From: Aminipila sp051883075
Lineage (GTDB): Bacteria > Bacillota > Clostridia > Peptostreptococcales > Anaerovoracaceae
Length of the DNA: 14,625 nt
Assembly (NCBI GenBank): GCA_051883075.1
Contig: JBJETA010000075.1
Coordinates: forward strand, 1 to 14,625
Direction: 5' to 3'
The position numbers were made by a program, and so were the translations under genes. Of this stretch, positions 6,139 through 13,533 are shown one piece after another (position 1 is the stretch's first letter; every line of letters begins with the position of its first letter). Under the pieces are notes generated by a model. That model had not been told where the DNA came from. It saw only the letters and a list, made by a program, of their open reading frames with translations, and did no database searches.

Positions 6139-7224
6139 ATGGATAGAAAATTAAGAGTAGGTATTCTCGGCGGAACCGGTATGGTTGGGCAGAGATTTAT
6201 TTCACTTCTTGAAAATCATCCGTGGTTTGAGGTTGTAACTATTGCTGCAAGTGAAAGAAGTGCGGGAAAAACTTATGAAGAAGCTGTGGGCGGCAGATGG
6301 AAAATGACTTCTCCTATGCCTGAAGCAGTTAAAAATATAGTGGTAATGAACGTAAATGAAGTTGAAAAGGTTGCTTCAACCGTTGATTTTGTATTCAGTG
6401 CCGTAGATATGACTAAAGAAGAAATCAAGGCTATTGAAGAAGAGTATGCAAAGACAGAAACACCTGTAGTTTCAAATAACAGTGCCCACAGATGGACTCC
6501 TGATGTGCCTATGGTTATTCCTGAAATCAATCCTGAGCATTTTGAGGTTATCGAATATCAGAAGAAACGTCTGGGAACTAAAAGAGGTTTTATTGCCGTA
6601 AAGCCTAACTGCTCAATACAGAGCTATGTACCTGCATTAACCGCATGGAAAGAATTTGAGCCTTACGAAGTGGTTGCAACTACTTATCAGGCAATCTCAG
6701 GAGCAGGAAAGACCTTTGCAGACTGGCCTGAAATGGTTGAAAATATTATTCCGTATATCGGCGGTGAAGAAGAAAAGAGCGAACAGGAGCCTCTGAGAGT
6801 ATGGGGAAAGCTTGAAAACGGAGTTATAGAAAAGGCAGCTGAGCCTGCTATTACATGTCAGTGTATAAGAGTTCCGGTTCTGAACGGACATACTGCAGCT
6901 GTATTCGTTAAATTCAGAAAGAAGCCGACAAAGGAACAGCTTATTGAAAAGCTGAAGGCGTTTAAGGGTATGCCTCAGGAGGCAGGACTTCCAAGTGCAC
7001 CTAAGCAGTTCATACAGTACATGGAGGAGGAAAACAGACCTCAGGTTAAACTGGATGTTGACTATGAAAAAGGCATGGGAGTCTCAATCGGACGTATCCG
7101 TGAAGACAGCATATATGACTTTAAATTTGTAGGCCTTGCACACAATACTGTAAGAGGTGCTGCCGGAGGAGCTGTACTTTGCGCAGAGGCACTTGTTGAA
7201 AAAAAATACATCACAGCAAAATAG
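6139..7224 (+). CDS. asd: Aspartate-semialdehyde dehydrogenase, archaeal/fungal-type subfamily
   Basis: Reduces aspartyl phosphate to aspartate semialdehyde with NADPH, giving the substrate of both neighbouring enzymes (Hom and DapA). The start chosen is ATG 6139 (361 residues), 10 bases after AAGGAGG; TTG at 6133 is possible but only 4 bases from that site, and the ATG-less extension to 6109 contains the ribosome binding site itself. The NADP loop is GILGGTGMVGQRF, followed by HPWFEVVTIAASERSAGK, the wording seen in archaeal and fungal enzymes. The catalytic cysteine is C158 in KPNCSIQSY, H251 in NGHTAAV is the likely acid-base residue, and NTVRGAAGGAVLCAEAL closes the protein. The length and motifs separate it from the B. 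subtilis/E. coli types. A hairpin terminator follows. Confidence 0.94.
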   Translation: MDRKLRVGILGGTGMVGQRFISLLENHPWFEVVTIAASERSAGKTYEEAVGGRWKMTSPMPEAVKNIVVMNVNEVEKVASTVDFVFSAVDMTKEEIKAIEEEYAKTETPVVSNNSAHRWTPDVPMVIPEINPEHFEVIEYQKKRLGTKRGFIAVKPNCSIQSYVPALTAWKEFEPYEVVATTYQAISGAGKTFADWPEMVENIIPYIGGEEEKSEQEPLRVWGKLENGVIEKAAEPAITCQCIRVPVLNGHTAAVFVKFRKKPTKEQLIEKLKAFKGMPQEAGLPSAPKQFIQYMEEENRPQVKLDVDYEKGMGVSIGRIREDSIYDFKFVGLAHNTVRGAAGGAVLCAEALVEKKYITAK

Positions 7225-7236
7225 AAACTGAAGCAG

Positions 7237-7276
7237 AGAGCTGTAAAACTGTATATTTCAGTAATACAGCTCTTTT
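7237..7276 (+). terminator. Hairpin terminator after asd
   Basis: AGAGCTGTA (7237-7245) pairs perfectly with TACAGCTCT (7265-7273). After a symmetric AA/AA internal loop, ACTG (7248-7251) pairs with CAGT (7259-7262) around a TATATTT loop. The U-tract is short (TTTT, then AAAA), so termination may be incomplete. It begins 13 bp after the asd stop codon and lies just before the uppP promoter. Confidence 0.75.
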
Positions 7277-7292
7277 AAAATGCTGAAAATTG

Positions 7293-7306
7293 TGGTATAC
7301 TATAAT
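7293..7306 (+). promoter_or_regulatory. Extended -10 promoter for uppP and the downstream cluster
   Basis: TGGTATACT (7293-7301) is an extended -10 (TG-n-TATACT), overlapping a second, perfect TATAAT at 7301-7306. No good -35 is seen at either spacing, which an extended -10 can tolerate. It sits 17 bases after the asd terminator and about 35 bases before the uppP start, the only clear promoter before the uppP-ftsK-rimO-pgsA run. Confidence 0.55.
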
Positions 7307-7340
7307 CTGAATTTTTGTGAACTGAAAGGGGAATTTTAAA

Positions 7341-8177
7341 TTGACATTATTTGAAGCTATTATTTTAGGGCTGGTTCAGGGACTGGCAGAATTTTTACCG
7401 ATAAGCAGTTCGGGCCATCTGGCACTTCTGCAGTACTTCTTCGGCATAGAAGGCGAAAGTGTTCTTGCCTTTGCAGTGCTGATGCATGTGGGTACTCTTA
7501 TTTCGGTATTTATCGTATACTGGAAGGATATTGCTGAACTGTTTCAGGAACTGATAAGAGTAATAGTTGATATTTGTACGGGAAAAGGTCTTGGAACTAT
7601 GAAAAACCCAACAAGAAGGATGGGCTATATGATAATAGTTGCTACTATCCCGACAGCAGTTATAGGTATTTTATTTAATGATATTTTTGCAGGCTTTTAC
7701 AATTCTCTGATTGCAATAGGTATTGGCCTTTTAATAACCGGAACAATCCTGTGGGTTGCTGAAAGACTGAACAGCAGCAAAACGGGGATTATGGACATGA
7801 AGTTCAGACATGCGATTTTTGTAGGTATATGCCAGGGTATTGCAATCACTCCCGGTATATCCCGCTCAGGGTCAACATTGTTCGGAGGTCTGATTTCAGG
7901 CATTAACAGGGAAGTAGCAGTAAAGTTTGCATTTCTGATTTCAATACCTTCAATTCTTGGCTCAGTAATTTTAGAGGCTCCGGGTGCTTTTGAACAGGGG
8001 CTGGATATGTCGCTTGTTGTTCCTGTACTTGCAGGTGTAATTGTATCTGCTGTTTCAGGACTTATTGCAATTAAAGCCATGATTGCTTTTGTAACAAAGC
8101 AGAAGCTTTCGTATTTTTCATTCTATACATGGATTCTTGGAGCGGCAGTAATTTTATATTCTATATTTTTAGCATAA
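7341..8177 (+). CDS. uppP: Undecaprenyl-diphosphatase (UppP/BacA)
   Basis: Membrane phosphatase that hydrolyses undecaprenyl diphosphate to the monophosphate, recycling the lipid carrier for peptidoglycan; overproduction gives bacitracin resistance in known cases. It has 278 residues, normal for the family. The start is TTG at 7341, with AAGGGG nine bases upstream, and the protein begins MTLFEAIILGLVQG, matching the family N-terminus exactly, so no ATG is needed. The two catalytic motifs are present: QGLAEFLPISSSGHL (E17, S24, H26) and TPGISRSGST (R175). About eight hydrophobic segments are visible. The TTG start may hold its level down. Its stop is 17 bp before the ftsK start, so it is probably the first gene of an uppP-ftsK-rimO-pgsA transcript. 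Confidence 0.96.
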   Translation: MTLFEAIILGLVQGLAEFLPISSSGHLALLQYFFGIEGESVLAFAVLMHVGTLISVFIVYWKDIAELFQELIRVIVDICTGKGLGTMKNPTRRMGYMIIVATIPTAVIGILFNDIFAGFYNSLIAIGIGLLITGTILWVAERLNSSKTGIMDMKFRHAIFVGICQGIAITPGISRSGSTLFGGLISGINREVAVKFAFLISIPSILGSVILEAPGAFEQGLDMSLVVPVLAGVIVSAVSGLIAIKAMIAFVTKQKLSYFSFYTWILGAAVILYSIFLA

Positions 8178-8194
8178 CGGAAAGGTAGTTCTGT

Positions 8195-10954
8195 ATGGCA
8201 GAAGAGAAGAAAAAGCCCGGCAGACCTGCGGGAAGCAAAAATAAAAAAACTACAACTAAAAAGAGTACGGGAAGCAGCAGGGCATCGAAAAACTCTGCTG
8301 CAAAAAATGCTACGGGAAGCAGAGTTAAAGATGAAATTTTTTCTATTATTATCATAGCCGTAGGCATATTTTTTGCTGTTGCCATGCAGACCTCTGCGGC
8401 AGGAGAGTTCGGCACCGTCATAAGAAACTTTTTCTTAGGCTGTTTCGGTGCCGTTGCCATGGTATTTCCGTATTATCTGATTTTATACGGTGTATTGCTG
8501 ATGACGAAAAAAACAACGCATATTAACAAGCGCTCGGCAATACTGCTTTTCATTACTTTTCTGATGTTTGCAATCATAAACAGCGGAAGATTTATAGAGA
8601 CTGAAAAAATTTCGTTTGCGTATTTTGACTTTTTAGGCTGGTTCAATCAAGGCGTTAAGATGGCGAGCGGCGGTATGTTAGGTATGCTGTTTGCCGTTGT
8701 CATAATGGTAGCTGTAGGTGAAGTGGGTTTATATATTTTTGCGGTTCTGGTCATTATCGTGTGCCTGATGCTTATCATAAACACACCTATTTCACAGTTT
8801 GTAGATGATTTTAAAACAAAGAGGGCTGTCAGAAAAATGCTGGAGGAAGAAGCTGCCGAGGAAGAAGCGCAACTTGCGGAGGAAAGACATAAACAGCTGG
8901 AAATGGATCTGAAGCAGGCTTATGCGGATAAAGCAAGAGCTGCCTCCGTAAAGGATGAGATTGCTCCTATAGTAAAAAAAGCAAGGGATAATGAAAAAAA
9001 GAAAAATATTTTAGGTTATATGAAAGATGATCTGCTGTTCAAATCTAAGCAAGAACATGCAGAGCCTGTTTTGGATGAGCCGGCAGATAAACCGGTAAAT
9101 GAAGCAGCAGAGGAAATCGTACCTGAAAAAACAGAACCTGACATAAGGATAAGCTATGGGCTTGAAGAAATAACACCGGTAAGAGAAGGTTACGGTTTGT
9201 GTGAAAAAACCCCGGCTTCCGTGGCATCCTTTATGGCACCTGAGGGAGCAAAACCTGCACCGGGCACTGACAGATTTATTAAGGCATCATCTGAAAAAGT
9301 TAATAAAGTTGAAGGACAGCCGACAGAAGGTGTCCAGGAACAGATGCAGATGAAGCTGACAAAGCAGGAAGCTGCAAATGCACGACTTACAGCGGAAGAT
9401 TTCAACAAAACCGCAGAAGCCATGGCAAAATACGAATTTCCGTCCATCGAGCTGCTGAATAAAAATAAAGCAAACAGGAACACTCCTGAGATGGAAAGTG
9501 CCCTCAAGGCTAAAGCAGCCAAGCTTGAAAAAACACTTCAGGATTTCAAAGTGGATGCAAAGGTTGTACAGGTAACACAGGGACCTGCTGTTACAAGATA
9601 TGAAATACAGCCAAGCACAGGAGTTAAGGTAAGCAGCATAGTCAGACTTGCTGATGATATAGCCCTGAATCTTGAAGCAAAAAGTATAAGAATGGAAGCT
9701 CCTATCCCGGGAAAAGCGGCTGTGGGAATAGAAGTTGAAAATGAAAAGATAAATATGGTTACTGTAAGGGAAATCATTGATTCCGCAGAATTCAGGGCAT
9801 CTAAATCAAAGATTACCTTTGCGGTAGGCAAGGATATAGCAGGAAAGGCTATAGTTGCAGACTTGAAGACAATGCCGCATCTGCTGATAGCGGGTTCTAC
9901 AGGTTCGGGAAAAAGTGTATGCATAAACAGCATAATCATAAGCATTTTATATAAGGCAAAGCCTGATGAGGTGAAATTTGTATTGATTGATCCTAAGGTT
10001 GTTGAACTTGGAAATTACAACGGAATACCGCATATGCTGATACCGGTTGTAACAGAACCAAGCAAGGCTGCTGCGGCTTTAAACTGGGCCGTTGCGGAAA
10101 TGACGGACAGATACAAAAAGTTTGCGGAGGAAAGCGTGCGTGACCTTGAAGGATACAATCAGCTTGTGCGCTCCAGGGATGAACAGGATAAGGTTCTTCC
10201 ACAGATTGTTATTATTATAGACGAGCTGGCAGATCTGATGATGGCGGCACCTTCACAGGTGGAAGAATCAATATGCAGGCTTGCACAGATGGCAAGAGCC
10301 GCAGGCATGCATCTGATTGTTGCGACGCAAAGACCGTCTGTAGATGTTATCACAGGCGTAATCAAGGCGAACATACCATCAAGAATAGCTTTTGCGGTAT
10401 CTTCGCAGTTTGACTCAAGAACAATACTGGATATGGGCGGCGCAGAAAAGCTTGTGGGTAAAGGAGACATGCTTTTCAATCCTTTAGGCTCAGGAAAGCC
10501 GGTCAGGGTTCAGGGAACATTTATCTCTGATTCAGAGGTACATAATGTCATCGAACATCTGAAAAAGCAGTGCGTACAAAATGAATATCCAAATGAAATC
10601 CTGAGCACCATCGAAAGCAATGCCGGAATAAAGAATGCTTCCGCAGACAATGACGGAGATGAGCTTCTGGCAGAGGCTATAGAAACTGTTGTACGTGCGG
10701 AACAGGCATCTGTTTCAATGCTGCAGAGAAGATTCAGAATAGGCTACAACAGAGCAGCAAGAATTATAGATATGATGGAAGCGAGAGGCATTATCGGTCC
10801 TGCCGACGGAAGCAGACCTAGACAGGTCCTTATGAGCCTTGATGAATTCCTCGGCATACAGTCAGAGGGAGAAGAGATTCTGAAGGGCGAAGAAAATAAG
10901 GACGAAGAACAGGCGGAAGTCCGAAAAGATGTTTTCGAGCAGACAGAAGATTAA
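8195..10954 (+). CDS. ftsK: DNA translocase FtsK/SpoIIIE
   Basis: An ATP-driven double-strand DNA pump that clears chromosomes through the division or sporulation septum. It has 919 residues; the ribosome binding site is GGAAAGG, about 9 bases before the ATG. Order of parts: a very basic 46-residue tail with an AT-hook-like core (KKPGRPAGSKNKK, 6-18); four or five membrane segments (about 47-66, 79-103, 114-129, 158-195); a Glu/Ala-rich probable coiled coil (about 210-255); a low-complexity acidic linker to about 400; the RecA-like motor with Walker A GSTGSGKS (567-574) and Walker B IVIIIDE (671-677); and a C-terminal winged-helix gamma domain (about 825-885, SMLQRRFRIGYNRAARIIDM) that reads polarity sequences in known members. 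A roughly 40-residue acidic tail follows. Whether it acts as general FtsK or sporulation SpoIIIE cannot be told from sequence alone. Confidence 0.96.
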   Translation: MAEEKKKPGRPAGSKNKKTTTKKSTGSSRASKNSAAKNATGSRVKDEIFSIIIIAVGIFFAVAMQTSAAGEFGTVIRNFFLGCFGAVAMVFPYYLILYGVLLMTKKTTHINKRSAILLFITFLMFAIINSGRFIETEKISFAYFDFLGWFNQGVKMASGGMLGMLFAVVIMVAVGEVGLYIFAVLVIIVCLMLIINTPISQFVDDFKTKRAVRKMLEEEAAEEEAQLAEERHKQLEMDLKQAYADKARAASVKDEIAPIVKKARDNEKKKNILGYMKDDLLFKSKQEHAEPVLDEPADKPVNEAAEEIVPEKTEPDIRISYGLEEITPVREGYGLCEKTPASVASFMAPEGAKPAPGTDRFIKASSEKVNKVEGQPTEGVQEQMQMKLTKQEAANARLTAEDFNKTAEAMAKYEFPSIELLNKNKANRNTPEMESALKAKAAKLEKTLQDFKVDAKVVQVTQGPAVTRYEIQPSTGVKVSSIVRLADDIALNLEAKSIRMEAPIPGKAAVGIEVENEKINMVTVREIIDSAEFRASKSKITFAVGKDIAGKAIVADLKTMPHLLIAGSTGSGKSVCINSIIISILYKAKPDEVKFVLIDPKVVELGNYNGIPHMLIPVVTEPSKAAAALNWAVAEMTDRYKKFAEESVRDLEGYNQLVRSRDEQDKVLPQIVIIIDELADLMMAAPSQVEESICRLAQMARAAGMHLIVATQRPSVDVITGVIKANIPSRIAFAVSSQFDSRTILDMGGAEKLVGKGDMLFNPLGSGKPVRVQGTFISDSEVHNVIEHLKKQCVQNEYPNEILSTIESNAGIKNASADNDGDELLAEAIETVVRAEQASVSMLQRRFRIGYNRAARIIDMMEARGIIGPADGSRPRQVLMSLDEFLGIQSEGEEILKGEENKDEEQAEVRKDVFEQTED

Positions 10955-10978
10955 TACTTTTTAAAGGAAAGGATATTT

Positions 10979-12295
10979 ATGAACATATATTTTGAAACCA
11001 TGGGCTGTCCTAAAAACTTCAATGACTCTCAGATGGCAGAGGGTGTTCTTGAAAATGCAGGACACCATATAGTGGACAACCCGGTTGACAGTGATGTGAT
11101 TATCGTAAACACATGTGGATTTATAAATGATGCAAAAACAGAATCCATAGATAAAATCTTTGAAATGGCATCATACAAGGGAATTGACGAAAAGGACAGA
11201 ATACTGATTGTTTCAGGCTGCCTGTCAAAACGTTACAGCGAAGAGCTGTTTAAGGAAATGCCTGAAGTTGATATTTTCCTCGGTGTAAATGAGTACGGCA
11301 GACTGCCTGAAATACTCGAAGAACACAGGGAACGTGAAATACAGGTATTTGACTGCAGCCGTGAGTTTGAGGAAATTAAAACAAGAAAACTGGAAGGCAA
11401 TCCATATACCGCTACTGTAAAGATTGCAGAGGGATGCGACAATGTCTGCGCTTATTGTGTTATTCCTCATATAAGAGGACATTACCGCAGCAGAAAAGAA
11501 GAAGATATACTTAGGGAAGCGGAAATGCTGGCTGATAAGGGCTGTAAGGAGCTTATACTTATTGCACAGGATGTTACTGCTTACGGTATTGATCTTTACG
11601 GTGAGTTCAGGCTTGCAAAGCTTGTAAAAAAACTCTGCAGGATTAAGGGGCTGAGGTGGATTCGTCTGATGTATTGCTATGAGGACAGAATCACTGATGA
11701 GCTTATTCAGGTTATGGCTGAAGAAGAAAAGGTATGTCATTATCTGGATATACCTATCCAGCACAGCAGTGACAAGATACTTGGACTTATGAACAGGCGT
11801 TCCACAAAAGAAAGTATCGTAAATACGATTACAAAGCTGAGAAAGGCCATGCCTGATATAAACATAAGGACAACCCTTATTACGGGTTTTCCCGGGGAAA
11901 CAAAGGCTGAGTTTGAAGAACTTTATGATTTTGTTGCAGATATGAAGTTTGAAAGACTGGGAGTTTTTGCTTACTCAAAGGAAGAGGGAACTCCTGCGGC
12001 TGAGATGAAGGGGCAAGTGCGTTCAGATGTAAAGGAACGCAGAAAAGATTCGATTATGAGACTTCAGGTGGAAATTTCACTTGAATCCAACCAGAAAAAA
12101 ATAGGACAGATTTTTGAAGTTCTGGTTGAAGAGCAGGATGAAGAAGGCTCATATATAGGAAGAACCCGGTACGATGCGCCGGAGATAGACAATTCTGTTA
12201 TTTTCAGTTCTGACCGCGAACTGAAAGCGGGAGATATGGTAAAAGTCAAGATAACAGATGCATTTGATTATGATCTGGTAGGAGTGGAGGTTTAA
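10979..12295 (+). CDS. rimO: Ribosomal protein S12 methylthiotransferase RimO
   Basis: A radical-SAM enzyme that adds a methylthio group to the conserved aspartate of ribosomal protein S12. It has 438 residues, the family length. The N-terminal MTTase domain has the three cysteines that hold the auxiliary 4Fe-4S cluster: C10 (MGCPKN), C46 (NTCGF) and C81 (VSGCL). The radical-SAM cluster is C153-x3-C157-x2-C160 (GCDNVCAYC). The C-terminus is a TRAM domain; GRTRYDAPEIDNSV is diagnostic of RimO rather than the related tRNA enzymes MiaB and MtaB. The GCPKN motif continues FNDSQ instead of the commoner LVDSE, a variation I regard as harmless. The ribosome binding site AAAGGAAAGGA (10963-10973) lies in the 24-bp gap after ftsK. 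The last bases contain the ribosome binding site of pgsA, so the two are probably translationally coupled. Confidence 0.95.
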   Translation: MNIYFETMGCPKNFNDSQMAEGVLENAGHHIVDNPVDSDVIIVNTCGFINDAKTESIDKIFEMASYKGIDEKDRILIVSGCLSKRYSEELFKEMPEVDIFLGVNEYGRLPEILEEHREREIQVFDCSREFEEIKTRKLEGNPYTATVKIAEGCDNVCAYCVIPHIRGHYRSRKEEDILREAEMLADKGCKELILIAQDVTAYGIDLYGEFRLAKLVKKLCRIKGLRWIRLMYCYEDRITDELIQVMAEEEKVCHYLDIPIQHSSDKILGLMNRRSTKESIVNTITKLRKAMPDINIRTTLITGFPGETKAEFEELYDFVADMKFERLGVFAYSKEEGTPAAEMKGQVRSDVKERRKDSIMRLQVEISLESNQKKIGQIFEVLVEEQDEEGSYIGRTRYDAPEIDNSVIFSSDRELKAGDMVKVKITDAFDYDLVGVEV

Positions 12296-12298
12296 GCT

Positions 12299-12820
12299 AT
12301 GAATTTACCTAATAAACTTACTGTAGGAAGAATTATTGCAGTACCGTTTTTTGTAGTTTTGTATATGATGGGTTACAATCTGGCGGCGTTTATCATTTTT
12401 ATTGCAGCATCACTGACAGATATGCTGGACGGAAAAATCGCGAGAAAATATAACCTTGTAACGAACTTCGGAAAGATAATGGACCCATTGGCAGATAAAA
12501 TTCTTGTGTACTCAGCTTTCTGCCTTATGGTTGACAACGGACTTGTTCCCGGATGGATGCTGATTGTAATTCTTGCCAGAGAGTTTGCAATCTCAGGCAT
12601 GAGAACTGTTGCGGCATCAGAAGGTATAGTTATTGCGGCAGGCATGAGCGGCAAAATCAAGACAGTTCTTCAGATGATTGCCGTACCGCTTCTGCTTCTG
12701 GTGGACATTATCCCTGCTATAACAATGCTTGCTAATATATTCCTCTGGGCATCATTGGTAATGACAGTTTACTCAGGTATCGAATATATAATGAAAAATA
12801 AATCTGTATTTTCTATGTAA
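12299..12820 (+). CDS. pgsA: CDP-diacylglycerol--glycerol-3-phosphate 3-phosphatidyltransferase
   Basis: Makes phosphatidylglycerophosphate from CDP-diacylglycerol and glycerol 3-phosphate in the membrane, the committed step to phosphatidylglycerol and cardiolipin. It has 173 residues, slightly short but within the family range, and begins MNLPNKLTVGRI, the usual N-terminus. The CDP-alcohol phosphotransferase motif is complete: D41, D44, G45, A48, R49, G58, D62 and D66 (DMLDGKIAR, then GKIMDPLADK). About five or six hydrophobic segments are visible. The start is 3 bp after the rimO stop, with GGAGG at 12286-12290 inside rimO, so coupled translation is expected. The order rimO/ftsK - pgsA - cinA - recA is common in Firmicutes and supports PgsA over other enzymes of this fold. 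A terminator hairpin begins 5 bp after its stop codon. Confidence 0.95.
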   Translation: MNLPNKLTVGRIIAVPFFVVLYMMGYNLAAFIIFIAASLTDMLDGKIARKYNLVTNFGKIMDPLADKILVYSAFCLMVDNGLVPGWMLIVILAREFAISGMRTVAASEGIVIAAGMSGKIKTVLQMIAVPLLLLVDIIPAITMLANIFLWASLVMTVYSGIEYIMKNKSVFSM

Positions 12821-12825
12821 AAGTT

Positions 12826-12862
12826 CTGCTGCTGTCACGATAGTTTGGCAGCAGCAGTTTTT
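12826..12862 (+). terminator. Hairpin terminator between pgsA and pncC
   Basis: CTGCTGCTG (12826-12834) pairs perfectly with CAGCAGCAG (12849-12857); three more pairs, one of them G-U, bring the stem to 12 bp around an 8-base loop. TTTTT follows directly. The stem is made of triplet repeats (CTG)3/(CAG)3. The pncC ribosome binding site starts only 3 bases after the U-tract, leaving no room for a promoter between them. Confidence 0.8.
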
Positions 12863-12877
12863 GTAAGGAGAATTGTT

Positions 12878-13396
12878 ATGTTTGAGGAAATGGGGAATTA
12901 CTGCATCAAGGATTCCGACATTGTTGAAAAAGCAGGAAGGCTTTTAATCGAAAAGAATATATCAATATCAAGTGCCGAATCATGCACCGGAGGCATGTTT
13001 GCTGCAGCACTGACGGATATAGCGGGCATATCGGCTGTTTTTGACAGAGGAATTGTAACTTACAGCAATAAAGCAAAAATGGAAGAGCTTGGAGTGAAAG
13101 AAGAAACTCTGGCAGAACACGGTGCCGTCAGCAAAGAAACTGCGGAAGAGATGGCACAGGGAATACGCAGGGTTGCGGGAACGGATATTGGCGTTTCTGT
13201 GACAGGCGTTGCCGGACCGGGAGGCGGAACCGACAAAAAGCCTGTGGGTCTGGTATATGCTTGTGCCTCTTCGGAGAAACATCTGATTTGCAGAGAACTG
13301 CGTTTGCAGGGCAGCAGACAGGAAAACAGAAAAAATTCCATGCTGAACATGTATGATCTGGTTTTAAAGCTGATTGATTTAGAAAATAAGTATTGA
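12878..13396 (+). CDS. pncC: Nicotinamide-nucleotide amidohydrolase PncC (CinA C-terminal domain only)
   Basis: Family members of this domain deamidate nicotinamide mononucleotide to nicotinic acid mononucleotide, returning it to NAD synthesis. The start is ATG 12878 with AAGGAG 7 bases upstream, giving 172 residues; the frame is open from 12845, but that part is terminator hairpin. The catalytic block SSAESCTGGM has the nucleophile-region serine (S35), followed by GIVTYSNKAKMEELGV (Y62, K67) and the glycine-rich loop TGVAGPGGGTDKKPVG. It corresponds to the whole of the short PncC proteins (about 165 residues) and to the last third of full CinA proteins (about 410). The N-terminal molybdopterin-binding-like domain usual in Firmicute CinA next to recA is absent, with no remnant upstream. 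The stop codon overlaps a predicted promoter for recA. Confidence 0.92.
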   Translation: MFEEMGNYCIKDSDIVEKAGRLLIEKNISISSAESCTGGMFAAALTDIAGISAVFDRGIVTYSNKAKMEELGVKEETLAEHGAVSKETAEEMAQGIRRVAGTDIGVSVTGVAGPGGGTDKKPVGLVYACASSEKHLICRELRLQGSRQENRKNSMLNMYDLVLKLIDLENKY

Positions 13397-13421
13397 CTTG
13401 GAAGAAAATGGATATTATAAT
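13393..13421 (+). promoter_or_regulatory. Upstream recA promoter (P1), near consensus
   Basis: TTGACT (13393-13398, 5/6), a 17-bp spacer and a perfect TATAAT (13416-13421). The -35 overlaps the pncC stop codon. Transcription would start near 13428 and pass through P2 and the LexA box before reaching recA. I see no open frame between it and recA, so recA is the likely target. Confidence 0.7.
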
Positions 13422-13464
13422 AAATTTACATTATTTTACAATTAAAAAACAGTTAAAAAAAGTG

Positions 13465-13493
13465 TTGACCCGGATTAAAATGTAGAGTATTAT
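13465..13493 (+). promoter_or_regulatory. Proximal recA promoter (P2), next to the LexA box
   Basis: TTGACC (13465-13470, 5/6), a 17-bp spacer and TATTAT (13488-13493, 5/6). The expected start near 13500 coincides with the LexA box at 13501-13512, so LexA bound there should block this promoter directly. Confidence 0.8.
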
Positions 13494-13500
13494 AAATAAA

Positions 13501-13512
13501 GAACAAATGTTC
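13501..13512. promoter_or_regulatory. LexA binding site (Gram-positive SOS box) of recA
   Basis: GAACAAATGTTC is a perfect match to the Gram-positive core GAAC-N4-GTTC and fits the longer consensus GAACRNRYGTTC. It lies 7 bp after the P2 -10 and 21 bp before recA, the usual place for SOS control of recA in Firmicutes. It is flanked by A and A rather than the C and G of the optimal site. Confidence 0.9.
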
Positions 13513-13533
13513 ATTAAATCTAGGAGGAGAAAA

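Noticed and set aside
11225..11764. Open frame of 179 codons on the minus strand opposite rimO.
   Set aside because: It is antisense to conserved rimO motifs including the radical-SAM cysteines; its length comes from codon bias in the real gene.
12845..12877. Possible upstream start of pncC (11 extra residues).
   Set aside because: These codons run through the CAG-repeat arm of the terminator hairpin and the ribosome binding site, so they are not coding.
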